Shown here one piece after another: positions 45,589 to 54,922 of a DNA stretch of 64,000 bases. The notes under the pieces are model-generated. The model saw only the letters and a list, made by a program, of their open reading frames with translations. It was not told the DNA's origin and ran no database searches. The DNA is from Haloferula rosea (GTDB taxonomy: Bacteria > Verrucomicrobiota > Verrucomicrobiia > Verrucomicrobiales > Akkermansiaceae): the NCBI RefSeq assembly GCF_016595525.1, contig NZ_JAENII010000003.1, forward strand, positions 186,001-250,000, in the 5' to 3' direction. How positions within the stretch are numbered: position 1 is the first letter of the stretch; each line of letters opens with the position of its first letter. A program made the position numbers and the translations under genes.

Positions 45589-46107
45589 TCACTTCTGCTC
45601 GAACTTCACCGCCGTTCCGTACGCGAACACTTCCGCACACCCCACCGCCTTGCCCTGGCCGTTGGAAATGGTCGAGGTCTCAATACGGCAGTTGATGAAC
45701 ATGTCCGCGTCCGGGCAGGCCTCCTTCATCCGCAGCAGCGCTTCACGCCGCCCTCTTGAGACCACCGAGGCATAGCTCTTCATCTCGCCTCCGAAAATCA
45801 TGCGGAACGACGACAGCCAGCGCTTGAAATAGTCGACCGAGACCACCACCGAGCCGACCGCGAGTTCGCTCGATGCCACCGACCGTTCGCCGGGAAGGTG
45901 CTTGCCGGTGAGAGCGACCCGACCTTGGGAGTGAATCTCCCGCTCGACGAGTTCACGCAGGTGCTTCCTTTCCACACTGCGCCCGATCAGCCACGTCAGC
46001 AGCAGCCCCCAGAACGGCATCGTGTAGAGCAGCAGCAGGACGATGTAGAACCATCCGTTCGCGTCCCCCAGATCAGTGGTTTGCGGAGAATCCATGGCAG
46101 GCATCAT
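45589..46107 (-). CDS. YbjQ-family protein with membrane anchor
   Basis: About 172 residues. A membrane segment near residues 19-42 (WFYIVLLLLYTMPFWGLLLT) precedes a YbjQ/DUF74 domain, which includes YFKRWLSSFRMIFGGEMKSY and a late CRIETSTISNGQGKAVGCAEVFAYGTAV. The YbjQ fold is a pentameric beta-barrel-like domain of unknown function. The gene starts (ATG at 46107) overlapping the stop of the preceding YbjQ gene by ATGA, so the two are coupled. It has a distinct membrane anchor that the first copy lacks. Confidence 0.85.
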   Translation of the reverse strand: MMPAMDSPQTTDLGDANGWFYIVLLLLYTMPFWGLLLTWLIGRSVERKHLRELVEREIHSQGRVALTGKHLPGERSVASSELAVGSVVVSVDYFKRWLSSFRMIFGGEMKSYASVVSRGRREALLRMKEACPDADMFINCRIETSTISNGQGKAVGCAEVFAYGTAVKFEQK

Positions 46108-46418
46108 TCACATTTCACCGCCGTCCCGTAGGCCAGCATCTCGGATGCCCCCTGCGTCACCGTGGTCGTTGTGAAGCGCACATTCACCACCGCATTCGCA
46201 CCCATCGACTGAGCCTGCTCGACCATCCTCTGCGTCGCCTGCTCGCGGGCCTCCATCATCAACTCGGTGTAGCCCTTGAGTTCCCCACCCACGAGGTTCT
46301 TCAAGCCGGCCATGAAATCCCGGCCCATGTGCTTCGCCCGGATCGTGCTCCCCTGCACCAATCCGAGGTGCTCCACGATGGTTTTGCCCGGAATGGTTTC
46401 GATATTCGTGATGGTCAT
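46104..46418 (-). CDS. YbjQ-family protein
   Basis: A 104-residue protein with the usual YbjQ/DUF74 layout: TITNIETIPGKTIVEHLGLV, GRDFMAGLKNLVGGELKGYT, and GANAVVNVRFTTTTVTQGAS with a final AYGTAVKCE. No signal peptide. Function of the family is not established. The longer upstream open frame is not used here; the ATG at 46418 is the canonical start. Paired with the anchored YbjQ gene downstream; divergent from the LolA-like gene. Confidence 0.9.
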   Translation of the reverse strand: MTITNIETIPGKTIVEHLGLVQGSTIRAKHMGRDFMAGLKNLVGGELKGYTELMMEAREQATQRMVEQAQSMGANAVVNVRFTTTTVTQGASEMLAYGTAVKCE

Positions 46419-46547
46419 GATGGTGTGGAAGGCGCTTCCTTCGCGACCATCCTCTCGGAGGAGCCCGACCATGAAAAGCCGATAAGCGCGCACCGCCCGA
46501 AATGGTTTCTTCTTGGCAAATCCACCCAAACACCACCGACTGAATCC

Positions 46548-47183
46548 ATGCGCCTGCTTCCCATCATCGTGGCCCTCGCCTGCTCCGTTCTCCACGCCGA
46601 AGTGGATACCGGCCCGATCGAAGCGTGGCTCGCCCGTCAGGCCGGCATCAAGACGCTTCAGGCCGACTTCATCCAAGAGCGCAAGCTGGCTGCCCTGAAA
46701 AAGCCCGTGAGCACCCCCGGAACCATGACCATGGTCAAGGGAGGAAGCATGCGCTGGGACCTTGGCCAACCCACCAAGACCACCGCCATCTCCGACGGCA
46801 CGACCATCCAATTGATCGACCTCGAGAAGAAACGCGCCCGCTCCATGGACGCCGACTCCTCCCGGGCCAGGGCCTTCACCCTGCTCGGCGACTCGGCCCT
46901 CAACGGTGGCATCGAAGGATTCACAAAAGTGTTCGAACTCATCGAGGCCAAGGAAACCAACGGGATCTATCAGGTGACCGCCCGCCCGCGCGATCGCTCG
47001 CTGCGAAAACAGATCCCGTGGGTATTCTTCGACATCGACCCGAAGCGCAAGGAACTCCGCGCCCTCGAAGTTCAGCTGGAAGACAAGTCACGCATCCGAA
47101 CCATCTTCACCAAGACCCGGTTCAACCAACCAGTCCCCAAGGACCGCTTCACCTTCGACCTGTCCGGATACCAGGTCCGTTAG
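46548..47183 (+). CDS. LolA-like outer-membrane lipoprotein carrier
   Basis: A 211-residue periplasmic protein from the ATG at 46548. Signal peptide RLLPIIVALACSVLHA. The mature part has the LolA pattern: IKTLQADFIQERKLAALKKP, then MVKGGSMRWDLGQPTKTTAI and later KELRALEVQLED. LolA proteins carry lipoproteins from the inner to the outer membrane in an unclosed beta barrel. No lolB or lolCDE is in the window. Identification is at family level; a specific substrate is not known. Confidence 0.85.
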   Translation: MRLLPIIVALACSVLHAEVDTGPIEAWLARQAGIKTLQADFIQERKLAALKKPVSTPGTMTMVKGGSMRWDLGQPTKTTAISDGTTIQLIDLEKKRARSMDADSSRARAFTLLGDSALNGGIEGFTKVFELIEAKETNGIYQVTARPRDRSLRKQIPWVFFDIDPKRKELRALEVQLEDKSRIRTIFTKTRFNQPVPKDRFTFDLSGYQVR

Positions 47184-47219
47184 CGCCACCCACAGGCAAT
47201 CCGGGAAATTGCCGCAGGT

Positions 47220-48029
47220 TCAGGGAGCCGTTGCGAATGGGTTGGCGGTCTGGCGTTGTCCGATCTCGTCAGGCATCCACGTCCAGGGATCGACCCCCTT
47301 CTCGCCGAATACAGCGAGACCGATCACGCCGACATTCCGGGCATCCCCATGGCGGCGGTTCGCGTAGGAACCCGCCACGCTGGAGAACTCGAACCGGGCC
47401 ACCCGGTCCCAACCGCTTCTCCACCCCCGGACCTCCAGCGTCTGTCCTGAAGGGATCACATAGCCGCGCTTCCTGAAGGCTGCCGGTTTCCCATCGATTA
47501 CATCCAATCCATCCGCACTGAGCACCACCTCCACCTGGCTCTTGCACCGGTTCTTCACGTAGATCGAGTAGGGAGCTCCCGCGGATCCAACCACGTAGCG
47601 CTGATCCCCCTTTCTACTAGGTGAATAGGACTTGTAGGACGGGAGGAAACCGACCCTTCCCTTGATCCCCCATTCCACCGTGCCCCCCGCGGCGGTCTGG
47701 AGCGCTCCGACTTTCGATCGATAGCCGGTCATCGCCTCGATGCCTGCTCGATCATTGTAGTAGATCACGTCGGTGCCGATGGGTTGCGATGCGGAGCGGA
47801 CGAAGGACTTGCGATGCCACTCATCCTTGATCTCTTTCCCGAATCCCGTCGCCAGACCCGGACGCTCCTCCGCCGCTCTCTCCGTGGGCTTGTCCGCGCT
47901 CCCCGCTCCCCGGGCCTCGAAAGGCTCGGTGTAACTCACAGGCACCGCACAACCGGCCAACCCAAGCACTCCAACCAGCAACACCCACCACCGGCCTTCC
48001 ATCGCCTCCTTGATCTCTTTCAATTTCAT
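47220..48029 (-). CDS. lipoprotein, unknown
   Basis: A 269-residue lipoprotein with signal VLLVGVLGLAGC (lipobox LAGC) and a mature part rich in Gly/Ala/Glu (GAGSADKPTERAAEERPG). The central part includes IYVKNRCKSQVEVVLSADGL and a conserved-looking C-terminal RVARFEFSSVAGSYANRRHG. No family recognised. It is divergent from the BlaI-type regulator, and one of the candidate operator dyads lies directly before its ATG, so it may be part of the same regulon. Confidence 0.7.
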   Translation of the reverse strand: MKLKEIKEAMEGRWWVLLVGVLGLAGCAVPVSYTEPFEARGAGSADKPTERAAEERPGLATGFGKEIKDEWHRKSFVRSASQPIGTDVIYYNDRAGIEAMTGYRSKVGALQTAAGGTVEWGIKGRVGFLPSYKSYSPSRKGDQRYVVGSAGAPYSIYVKNRCKSQVEVVLSADGLDVIDGKPAAFRKRGYVIPSGQTLEVRGWRSGWDRVARFEFSSVAGSYANRRHGDARNVGVIGLAVFGEKGVDPWTWMPDEIGQRQTANPFATAP

Positions 48030-48031
48030 GA

Positions 48032-48093
48032 TGCTGGAAAAACAGCACTTGACGATTCGGAGGTCAATCCGAAATGCTATTTTTTCAGCATTT
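48032..48093. promoter_or_regulatory. two TGCT-N8-AGCA dyads, candidate BlaI-type operators
   Basis: Site 1: TGCT at 48032-48035 and AGCA at 48044-48047. Site 2: AAATGCT at 48072-48078 and AGCATTT at 48087-48093, same spacing of eight bases. Centres are 43 bases apart, about four helical turns. A TTGACG (48049-48054) lies between as a possible -35 box. Site 1 begins two bases before the ATG of the minus-strand lipoprotein gene; site 2 lies before the regulator gene. Confidence 0.6.
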
Positions 48094-48120
48094 TAATTTG
48101 AAGCCCCAGCGGGAGCCCGT

Positions 48121-48513
48121 ATGGTGCCCGGCGTGAGCAAGTCGCCGAATCAGTCTTTGGCCCGCCGGGAGCGACAGGTGATGGACCTCCTATATCAGCT
48201 GGGGGAAGCGTCTGCGCAGGAATTGCAGGAGCGCCTGCCCGACCCTCCGAGTTACTCTGCCGTCCGTGCCCTGCTGGCCACCATGCACGAGAAGGGACTG
48301 GTCACCCACCGCAAGGAGTCCCGCAGGTATCTTTACAAACCGTCGGTCTCCGAGAAGACCGCGAAACGGTCAGCCCTGAACCAGCTGCTGAGCACCTTCT
48401 TCGAGGGTCGACCTGAGAAGCTGGTCGCTTCGCTGCTCGACCCGCGCGACCAGAACCTGAGCGACGAGGAAATCGCCAGTATTCGCAAGTTGATCAAGAA
48501 GCAGAACTCCTGA
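48121..48513 (+). CDS. BlaI/MecI/CopY-type repressor
   Basis: A 130-residue winged-helix repressor. The segment LARRERQVMDLLYQLGEASAQ, the recognition helix YSAVRALLATMHEKGLV and the wing around YLYKPSVSE match BlaI/MecI proteins, which bind as dimers to dyads and are cleaved by a partner protease. It is followed by an M56 peptidase gene 3 bases later, the standard pair. Two dyads upstream are plausible operators and imply autoregulation. Confidence 0.9.
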   Translation: MVPGVSKSPNQSLARRERQVMDLLYQLGEASAQELQERLPDPPSYSAVRALLATMHEKGLVTHRKESRRYLYKPSVSEKTAKRSALNQLLSTFFEGRPEKLVASLLDPRDQNLSDEEIASIRKLIKKQNS

Positions 48514-48516
48514 GCC

Positions 48517-49422
48517 ATGCACACCTCAGCCATTCTCTTTTCCATCATCGCTGCCGCCGTCGCATGGCTGGTGGGCCGTCGCGACACCGCCTTCGCACCG
48601 CGTCTGACCGCGGCGGCTCTCGCCTTGCTCCTCGCCACTCCAGTCCTCTCACTGCTCCCCAAATTCCACATTCTCCCCCCCGTCTCGGAGACCATGCCAG
48701 CCGAAGCGGCCGGCGGGCCCGACCTGTGGATGATTCTCTGGCTCACAGGCGTAGGCATCTGTGGCCTGCGCCTCACACTCGCCGGACTTCAGCTGGTGCG
48801 CTGGAGAAAAAGCTCCCGACCCGTCGAAACGCTTTCCCTCGGACAGCGGAGCATCGAGGTGAGGACCCGGGCCGGCTTGGCCGGACCCCACGCCTGCGGC
48901 ATCTTCCGCCCGCTGATTCTCCTTCCCGAAGAAAGCACCCACTGGCCCCACCGGGTTCGCAGGATGGTCATCGATCACGAACTGGCCCACCACCGTCGTC
49001 GCGACCCCCTCTGGCGCCTGATCGCAGAGGTCGCCTGTGCCATCCACTGGTTCAACCCGCTCGTCTGGTGGCTGGCCCGCCACCACGCGATCCAATCCGA
49101 GTTCGCCTGCGATGCCATGGTCGTCCTGAACGGAGCGCGCGCAGATCACTACGCGGAAGCCCTCTGCGACCTCGCCGTTCCGTCTCCTGCCATGACCCTC
49201 GCGCCATCGCTCAACCAAGCGTCCGGCCTCGAACAGCGGGTGGTGCGATTGATGGAACCCAGGACCCATTTCTCACCTTGGCTTGCCACCGGCCTCGCCG
49301 TGCTTGTCCTGTGCATCGGCACCGCCATGGTGTTGCTCCGGCCCATCCCGGGCGGGGAAACTCCCACGCCCACCGAGGTCCACCTTCGCCACACCGCCGA
49401 CCCCTTTCCGGCCAACCCATGA
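48517..49422 (+). CDS. M56-family membrane peptidase (BlaR1-like, no sensor domain)
   Basis: A 301-residue membrane protein with the zinc motif HELAHHRRRDPLWRLI near residue 158 and the following AIHWFNPLVWWLARHHAI, so it is an M56-type metalloprotease. Several membrane segments precede it and one lies near the C-terminus. Unlike classic BlaR1 (about 600 residues), it lacks the external penicillin-binding sensor domain; the signal it senses is unknown. It probably cleaves the preceding repressor. Paired with the BlaI gene. Confidence 0.88.
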   Translation: MHTSAILFSIIAAAVAWLVGRRDTAFAPRLTAAALALLLATPVLSLLPKFHILPPVSETMPAEAAGGPDLWMILWLTGVGICGLRLTLAGLQLVRWRKSSRPVETLSLGQRSIEVRTRAGLAGPHACGIFRPLILLPEESTHWPHRVRRMVIDHELAHHRRRDPLWRLIAEVACAIHWFNPLVWWLARHHAIQSEFACDAMVVLNGARADHYAEALCDLAVPSPAMTLAPSLNQASGLEQRVVRLMEPRTHFSPWLATGLAVLVLCIGTAMVLLRPIPGGETPTPTEVHLRHTADPFPANP

Positions 49423-49461
49423 ATGGTTGACCCAGGTCGGAAATCCCGGCGCGCTACGTAG

Positions 49462-50892
49462 TCAGGAAATCAGCTTCAACCAGAACACGATCAGCGGAGC
49501 AAGCGCACCGATGATCACCCCGGGAAGGATGAAGTCCTTGGTCGCAATCCGGCCGGTGCTGTAGGCGATCGCATTCGGAGGCGTCGAGATCGGCAGGCAC
49601 ATCGCACACGAGCAACCGACGGCGATCGAGATGATCACCAGGCGCGCATCCTCGACTCCCACCACACTGGCCCCCAGCGGAATCAACAGCGCGGCGGCCG
49701 CGGTGTTGCTCATCAGGTTCGAAAGCACCAATCCAACGAGCGCAAAGACCGCCGCAATCCCGATCGGAGGAAGGTTCGTGGGCACCTGACCGGCAAGCCA
49801 TTCCGCCAGCCCCGTCTCCTTGACGCCCACCCCGAGCGAAAGACCACCGGCGAGAAGCAACAGCACGTCCCATGGCAGCTCGCGCATGTCATTGGGCACC
49901 ATCACGCCGCTCACCGCCAGCACCACGATCGGCACGAATGAAACCACGGATGCCGGAAGGTTGAACATGCTGCCGCCCATCCACAGGGCCACCGTGATGG
50001 CAAACACGCCCATCACGATGAAACGGTGGCGCAGTTGGCGGTCATCTCCTCCCACCGCGGCATCCAGTTTGGCATCCCCCGCCGACTCACCGGAAATCCA
50101 CAGCTTCCAGATCAGGCCGTAGGCCAGCGCCCCGAGCGCCAGTGCGGGTGGAAGCGCCACGCCCATCCAGCCGACGAAGCTGAGCTTCGCCTCCTCCGGC
50201 AGCTGGCCGGCCGCAATGGCGTTCGGTGGCGTACCGATGATCTTACCGATACCACCGAGGTTGGCCGCCACCGCCACCGAAACAATCAGACCGCGCGCAA
50301 GTCGGCTGTCTTTGGGAAGCCCGGCGATCACAGGAGCCGTCACCGCCACCATCATGGCTGCCGTCGCCGTGTTCGACATGAACATGCTGAAAACAAAGGT
50401 GACCCCCATCACCCCGAGAACCAGCAGAGAAGGTCGCCCGACGAGCTTACCCAGGAACTTGCCGGCGAGCCATCGGTCCAGCTGCGTCTTCGAACACGCG
50501 TGCGCCAGCACGAAGCCCCCCAGGAACAACCACATGATGGATGACGACCAGGGTTCCACGAACATCAGCCACGCCTTCGTGTCCCCTTCCGCCGCGAATA
50601 CTCCCCCCGGTTGGCCGAGCACGGCAATCTGCAAACCGATCACCAGCAGGGCGACCGAGAACGCCGGCATGGCCTCGGATACCCAGAGTGCTGCTGCGAA
50701 CACCATGATCCCGAGCGATGCCTGACCGGCAGCACTAAGGTCATCGTACCAACCGAGACCCAACAGGCCCGGTCCCCAAACAACAAGTGCGGCCAAAAGG
50801 CCGCACCCAATCGTTTTCCTGATTCCTCGTCTCTCGCTTCGATCAAATGATCCTAGGATCCGGGCGGACTGTGCGCGGGTGTCAAGAGCCAT
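49462..50892 (-). CDS. DASS/SLC13-family anion:sodium transporter
   Basis: A 476-residue membrane protein with about 11-13 segments from the ATG at 50892. Two copies of the sodium- and substrate-binding motif are visible: SNTATAAMMVAVTAPVI with IIGTPPNAIAAGQ, and SNTAAAALLIPLGA with ISTPPNAIAYSTG. Substrates of the family are dicarboxylates, citrate or sulphate; which one is not clear. An upstream ATG/GTG extension to 50934 is less likely. No regulatory partner seen. Confidence 0.9.
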   Translation of the reverse strand: MALDTRAQSARILGSFDRSERRGIRKTIGCGLLAALVVWGPGLLGLGWYDDLSAAGQASLGIMVFAAALWVSEAMPAFSVALLVIGLQIAVLGQPGGVFAAEGDTKAWLMFVEPWSSSIMWLFLGGFVLAHACSKTQLDRWLAGKFLGKLVGRPSLLVLGVMGVTFVFSMFMSNTATAAMMVAVTAPVIAGLPKDSRLARGLIVSVAVAANLGGIGKIIGTPPNAIAAGQLPEEAKLSFVGWMGVALPPALALGALAYGLIWKLWISGESAGDAKLDAAVGGDDRQLRHRFIVMGVFAITVALWMGGSMFNLPASVVSFVPIVVLAVSGVMVPNDMRELPWDVLLLLAGGLSLGVGVKETGLAEWLAGQVPTNLPPIGIAAVFALVGLVLSNLMSNTAAAALLIPLGASVVGVEDARLVIISIAVGCSCAMCLPISTPPNAIAYSTGRIATKDFILPGVIIGALAPLIVFWLKLIS

Positions 50893-50961
50893 GCCGGGAA
50901 CATGATCGACCGGAGTTCCAGCAACAAGACGCAAGGATGTGCATCAATTGACGGAATGCCG

Positions 50962-51534
50962 TCAGGAATTGCGCATCGACCGCAACAAGTCCTCCACCAG
51001 CGCCGCCTCGTCCGGCCAGCCTCGCAACGCGAGGGCCTCGATGACCCTCGGCACCGACGGGATCACCAGATCCTCCATCTCAATCTGCCGGAGATCCCGC
51101 GGGAACAGGTCGGGATCAAGGATCGTTTCCCCAAGGTGAAAACAGGCCCACGCACGCCACGATCTCACCTCCGACCTGGCCCCACTCATCCGCGTCGCCA
51201 GATGCTGGAAATGCCTGACCGGGTTTCCAAGAAAAGCTCCATCAAGATCCCGACCAAGCATCCACACCAACGCCCGATACGGAGCTGGAAACTGCGTCAA
51301 TGCCACCTCATCGCCGATCAGATCCGCCGACCATGCCTTATTGAGTTGAAGAATCGCCTGTGCCGGTTTCCGCCCGACCCAGAGCGACTGCGCATACGCC
51401 AGAGCTGCCAGATAGAAGTCAGATCGACGGTCCTCGCGAAAGCGGACCATCGACGACGCCAGCAGAGGGCCGCGGTAAGCCGGCAAATGAGGGCACGGAG
51501 GGAACGATTCCCCGGCATTCGGGATGGAGGCCAT
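50962..51534 (-). CDS. hypothetical helical protein
   Basis: A 190-residue protein, ATG start, mostly alpha-helical with several Trp/Leu/Ala helices (YLAALAYAQSLWVGRKPAQA; ALALRGWPDEAALVEDLLRS). The pattern recalls TPR-like repeats but no clear repeat could be set out, so the name is not used. No family recognised. It lies upstream of the DASS gene on the same strand, and divergent to the PSD1 gene. Confidence 0.6.
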   Translation of the reverse strand: MASIPNAGESFPPCPHLPAYRGPLLASSMVRFREDRRSDFYLAALAYAQSLWVGRKPAQAILQLNKAWSADLIGDEVALTQFPAPYRALVWMLGRDLDGAFLGNPVRHFQHLATRMSGARSEVRSWRAWACFHLGETILDPDLFPRDLRQIEMEDLVIPSVPRVIEALALRGWPDEAALVEDLLRSMRNS

Positions 51535-51683
51535 TCAAACGCCATCCAAGTTCCCAAATTCAGGCTGGCAACCATGAAAGAGCCAGACGAGCGTCCGGGT
51601 AGTCTTCCCAGGCTGATAAATCACCTTTTCCGTCAATTTTCTGCCTTTTCCACCCTTCAATCTGCGATTTCATACCATTCCTC

Positions 51684-54600
51684 ATGAGACGACTCTCTTC
51701 CATCGGACTGGCTGCCGTGACCGTGCTGCTGAGCCAGTGCAACGAATCCGAGCCGATCGCAACGCTGGACAGTGCGACCCCCACCGCACCCGTGCCCGTC
51801 AGTGCGCCCGTGGAAGTCACCTTCAACGAGCACATCCAGCCGATCCTGTCGGAGTACTGCTACCATTGCCACGGTCCGGATGAAGGCACCCGCCTGCCCG
51901 AAGACGAGCCGCTTCGACTCGATCTGGCCGAGGGCGCGTTCGCACCCCGTGAGAACGGGAAACCCGTGATCATCAAGGGAGACGCCAAGGCGTCCCTGCT
52001 CGTCAAGCTGCTGCACTCCACGGACGAGGATACCGTCATGCCCCCTCCGGAGTCTCACAAGTCCCTCAATGCCGAGCAGATTGCGCTGCTCGAGGCATGG
52101 ATCGATCAAGGGGCCGAGTTCCAGGACCACTGGGCCTTCATCCCCGTCGAGCGCCCCGCCCTGCCGGAGCCCGACAGCGAGTGGTCCAAGCAACCCATCG
52201 ATCAATTCATCGAGGCCGAGCTGGCCGAGCACCAGCTCCAGCCCAACGACGACGAAGACCCGGCAAGGCTCTACCGCAGGCTCCACTTCGACCTCACCGG
52301 GCTACCGCCTTCGCCGGAAGACGTCACCGCCTTTGAAGCCGCGGCCGCTCAGGGGCTGCAACAAGCCACCGAAGCTGCCGCGGACCGCCTGCTCGCCACC
52401 ACCGCCAGTGCCGAGCACTTCGCCCGCCATTGGCTCGACGCCGCCCGCTATGCCGACACCCATGGCATCCACATCGACAACTACCGCGCCATCTGGCCCT
52501 ACCGCGACTGGGTCATCGAGGCCTTCAAACAGAACATGCCATGGGACCAGTTCACGATCGAGCAGATCGCCGGCGACATGCTGCCTGAACCAACCCTCGA
52601 CCAACTGGTCGCCACCGGCTTCCACCGCTGCCTGCCCACCACCGGAGAAGGCGGAGCCATCGCCGACGAATACCTCGCCATCTATGCGCAGGACCGCACC
52701 GACACCACCTCCGCCGTCTGGCTCGGCCTGACCATGGGGTGCGCCGCATGCCACGACCACAAGTTCGACCCGATCTCGATGAAGGACACCTACTCCTTCA
52801 ACGCCTTCTTCCGGAACACGCCGATGTCCGCGCTCGATCGCAACAACGCCGAGCACCCGCCCAACATCTTCGTCCCACTGCGCCAGGACCGCACCCGGAA
52901 CGAAGAGCTCAAGACCGAACTGGCGACCGCACAGAAGGAACTCAAGGACCGGAGGAAGGCGGCGACTTCCGATTTCGAGCGCTGGTCCGAGTCGGCCGTG
53001 ATCGAGGTCACGAACGAGATCGATTCCAGCTTGAGCGTCCACCTCCCGCTGAATGGCGACCCCGAAAACCTCGAATTGATCGTCGATGGAGAGTCCACGA
53101 GCAAGCCAGCCAAACTGGATCAGGTTGAAGCTCCGTTCGGACAAGCGAAACTCGTCAGCAACAAGGCGATCGAACTGGGTGACCATGCCTCGTTCTCCCG
53201 CTCCGACCAAATCACGTATGGCGGATTCATCCGCATCGAAGGAAAGCCCACCGGGGCAGTGATCGCCCGCATGGATCCCGGAAACAAGTTCCGTGGCTGG
53301 GACTTCTACCTCCAGAAAGGAGCTCCTGCAGGCCACGTCATCGATCAATGGCCCCACGCCGCCAGCAAGATCGCCGCCAACAAACCACTCGCCGAAGCCA
53401 AGTGGCATCACGTGATGATCACCTTCGATGGCACGAAGTCCGGGCATCAGGCGCAGGCCATCTACATCGATGGAAAGCGGGTGCCCGCCGGAGTTACGCC
53501 GAATACCGTAGGGGGAAACATCGAGACCGAGGTCCCACTCCGTCTCGGCTCCCGTCACAACAACGACTCGAAGCTCCAAGGAGGAAAGGTGGCTCTCCAG
53601 GATTTCCGCTTCTATCGCCGTCTCCTTCCCGAGAGTGAAATCGCGAGCCTCGCCAGTGGCACCATGCTCCAGACGGTCCTTGCCATTCCGGCAGCCCAAC
53701 GCAGTGACACCCAGAAGAAGGCGCTCTACGATTACTACCTGAATTCCATCGACGAACCGTCACGAGTCCTCCGCACCCGCATCAATGCCATCCAATCCGA
53801 ACAGGCGGAGATCAAGAAGCGAGGCTCCGTCTCGCTCATCATGCGCGAGAAGAACGAGGAACCATACGCCCATATCCTGAATCGCGGCGTCTATTCGGAC
53901 GTCGGCGAGAAGGTCACCCCGGAAACGCCGGCATCCCTCCCGCCGATGCCTGCCGATGCTCCACGCAACCGACTCGGCCTCGCACGGTGGTTGGTCGCCA
54001 AGGACAACCCGCTGACCGCACGGGTCACCATGAACCGCCTCTGGTATCAACTCTTCGGCACCGGCATCGTCGAGACTGTCGGCGACTTCGGCATCATGGG
54101 GGCCCGCCCGAGCCATCCAAGACTGCTCGATTGGCTCGCCAGCGAGTTCATGGATTCAGGGTGGGACTACCGCCACATGGTCAAGACCCTCGTCACCTCC
54201 CGAGCCTACCGCCAGTCCGCCCACGCCAGCCCGGACAAGCTCGAGATCGACCCGGCCAACCGCTTGGTTTCGCGCGGCCCACGCTACCGACTCGATGCCG
54301 AACAGATCCGCGACCTCGCGCTGGCAGGATCCGGGCTCCTCTCCGGGAAAGTCGGGGGACCTCCGGTCAAGCCCTACCAACCGGAAGGCATCTGGTCGGC
54401 CGTGGCCATGCCCCAATCGAACACCCGCAATTACAAGGCGGACACGGGCGAAGCCCTCTACCGCAGGTCCATCTACACCTTCTGGAAACGGACGGCACCC
54501 CATCCCGCCATGGAGATTCTCAATGCCCCGACCCGGGAGGTCACTTGCGTCCAGCGGGAGATGACGAACACCCCGCTTCAGGCCTTCGTCACCCTCAACG

Positions 54601-54911
54601 ATCCACAGTTCGTCGAGGCCTCGCGACACCTCGCCGAGCGCGCCATCCGCAGCCATCCCGAGTTCGACGCCCGCGCCGACTTCATCACCCAGCGTCTCCT
54701 CGCCAGAACCCTGGAGGACTCCGAACGGCCCTTCGTCCGGCAAACCCTCGACGCCGCCAACCAGAGCTTCAGCACCGATCCGGAAGCCGCCAAAGCACTC
54801 ATCTCCACCGGGGAAACCCAACCCGATGCCAATCTCGACCCTGCCGAACTGGCAGCATGGACGCTGGTCGCCAGCCAGATCCTCAACTTGGACGAAACCC
54901 TCAACAAGTAG
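51684..54911 (+). CDS. PSD1 and cytochrome-C-like domain protein with LamG insert (DUF1549/DUF1553)
   Basis: A 1075-residue exported protein. Near the start is a signal peptide ([19 protein letters not shown]), possibly a lipoprotein, then a planctomycete cytochrome-C-like domain with a haem motif CYHCH at 59-63 ([19 protein letters not shown]). DUF1549 follows (about 180-380, [30 protein letters not shown]), then an inserted LamG/concanavalin-like beta domain (about 440-660, [15 protein letters not shown]), then DUF1553 (about 770-1030, [20 protein letters not shown]). In Verrucomicrobia and Planctomycetes such proteins are tied to polysaccharide degradation in many clusters. Followed at once by a DUF1501 gene. 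Confidence 0.93.
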   Translation: MRRLSSIGLAAVTVLLSQCNESEPIATLDSATPTAPVPVSAPVEVTFNEHIQPILSEYCYHCHGPDEGTRLPEDEPLRLDLAEGAFAPRENGKPVIIKGDAKASLLVKLLHSTDEDTVMPPPESHKSLNAEQIALLEAWIDQGAEFQDHWAFIPVERPALPEPDSEWSKQPIDQFIEAELAEHQLQPNDDEDPARLYRRLHFDLTGLPPSPEDVTAFEAAAAQGLQQATEAAADRLLATTASAEHFARHWLDAARYADTHGIHIDNYRAIWPYRDWVIEAFKQNMPWDQFTIEQIAGDMLPEPTLDQLVATGFHRCLPTTGEGGAIADEYLAIYAQDRTDTTSAVWLGLTMGCAACHDHKFDPISMKDTYSFNAFFRNTPMSALDRNNAEHPPNIFVPLRQDRTRNEELKTELATAQKELKDRRKAATSDFERWSESAVIEVTNEIDSSLSVHLPLNGDPENLELIVDGESTSKPAKLDQVEAPFGQAKLVSNKAIELGDHASFSRSDQITYGGFIRIEGKPTGAVIARMDPGNKFRGWDFYLQKGAPAGHVIDQWPHAASKIAANKPLAEAKWHHVMITFDGTKSGHQAQAIYIDGKRVPAGVTPNTVGGNIETEVPLRLGSRHNNDSKLQGGKVALQDFRFYRRLLPESEIASLASGTMLQTVLAIPAAQRSDTQKKALYDYYLNSIDEPSRVLRTRINAIQSEQAEIKKRGSVSLIMREKNEEPYAHILNRGVYSDVGEKVTPETPASLPPMPADAPRNRLGLARWLVAKDNPLTARVTMNRLWYQLFGTGIVETVGDFGIMGARPSHPRLLDWLASEFMDSGWDYRHMVKTLVTSRAYRQSAHASPDKLEIDPANRLVSRGPRYRLDAEQIRDLALAGSGLLSGKVGGPPVKPYQPEGIWSAVAMPQSNTRNYKADTGEALYRRSIYTFWKRTAPHPAMEILNAPTREVTCVQREMTNTPLQAFVTLNDPQFVEASRHLAERAIRSHPEFDARADFITQRLLARTLEDSERPFVRQTLDAANQSFSTDPEAAKALISTGETQPDANLDPAELAAWTLVASQILNLDETLNK

Positions 54912-54922
54912 CATCCATTCCG

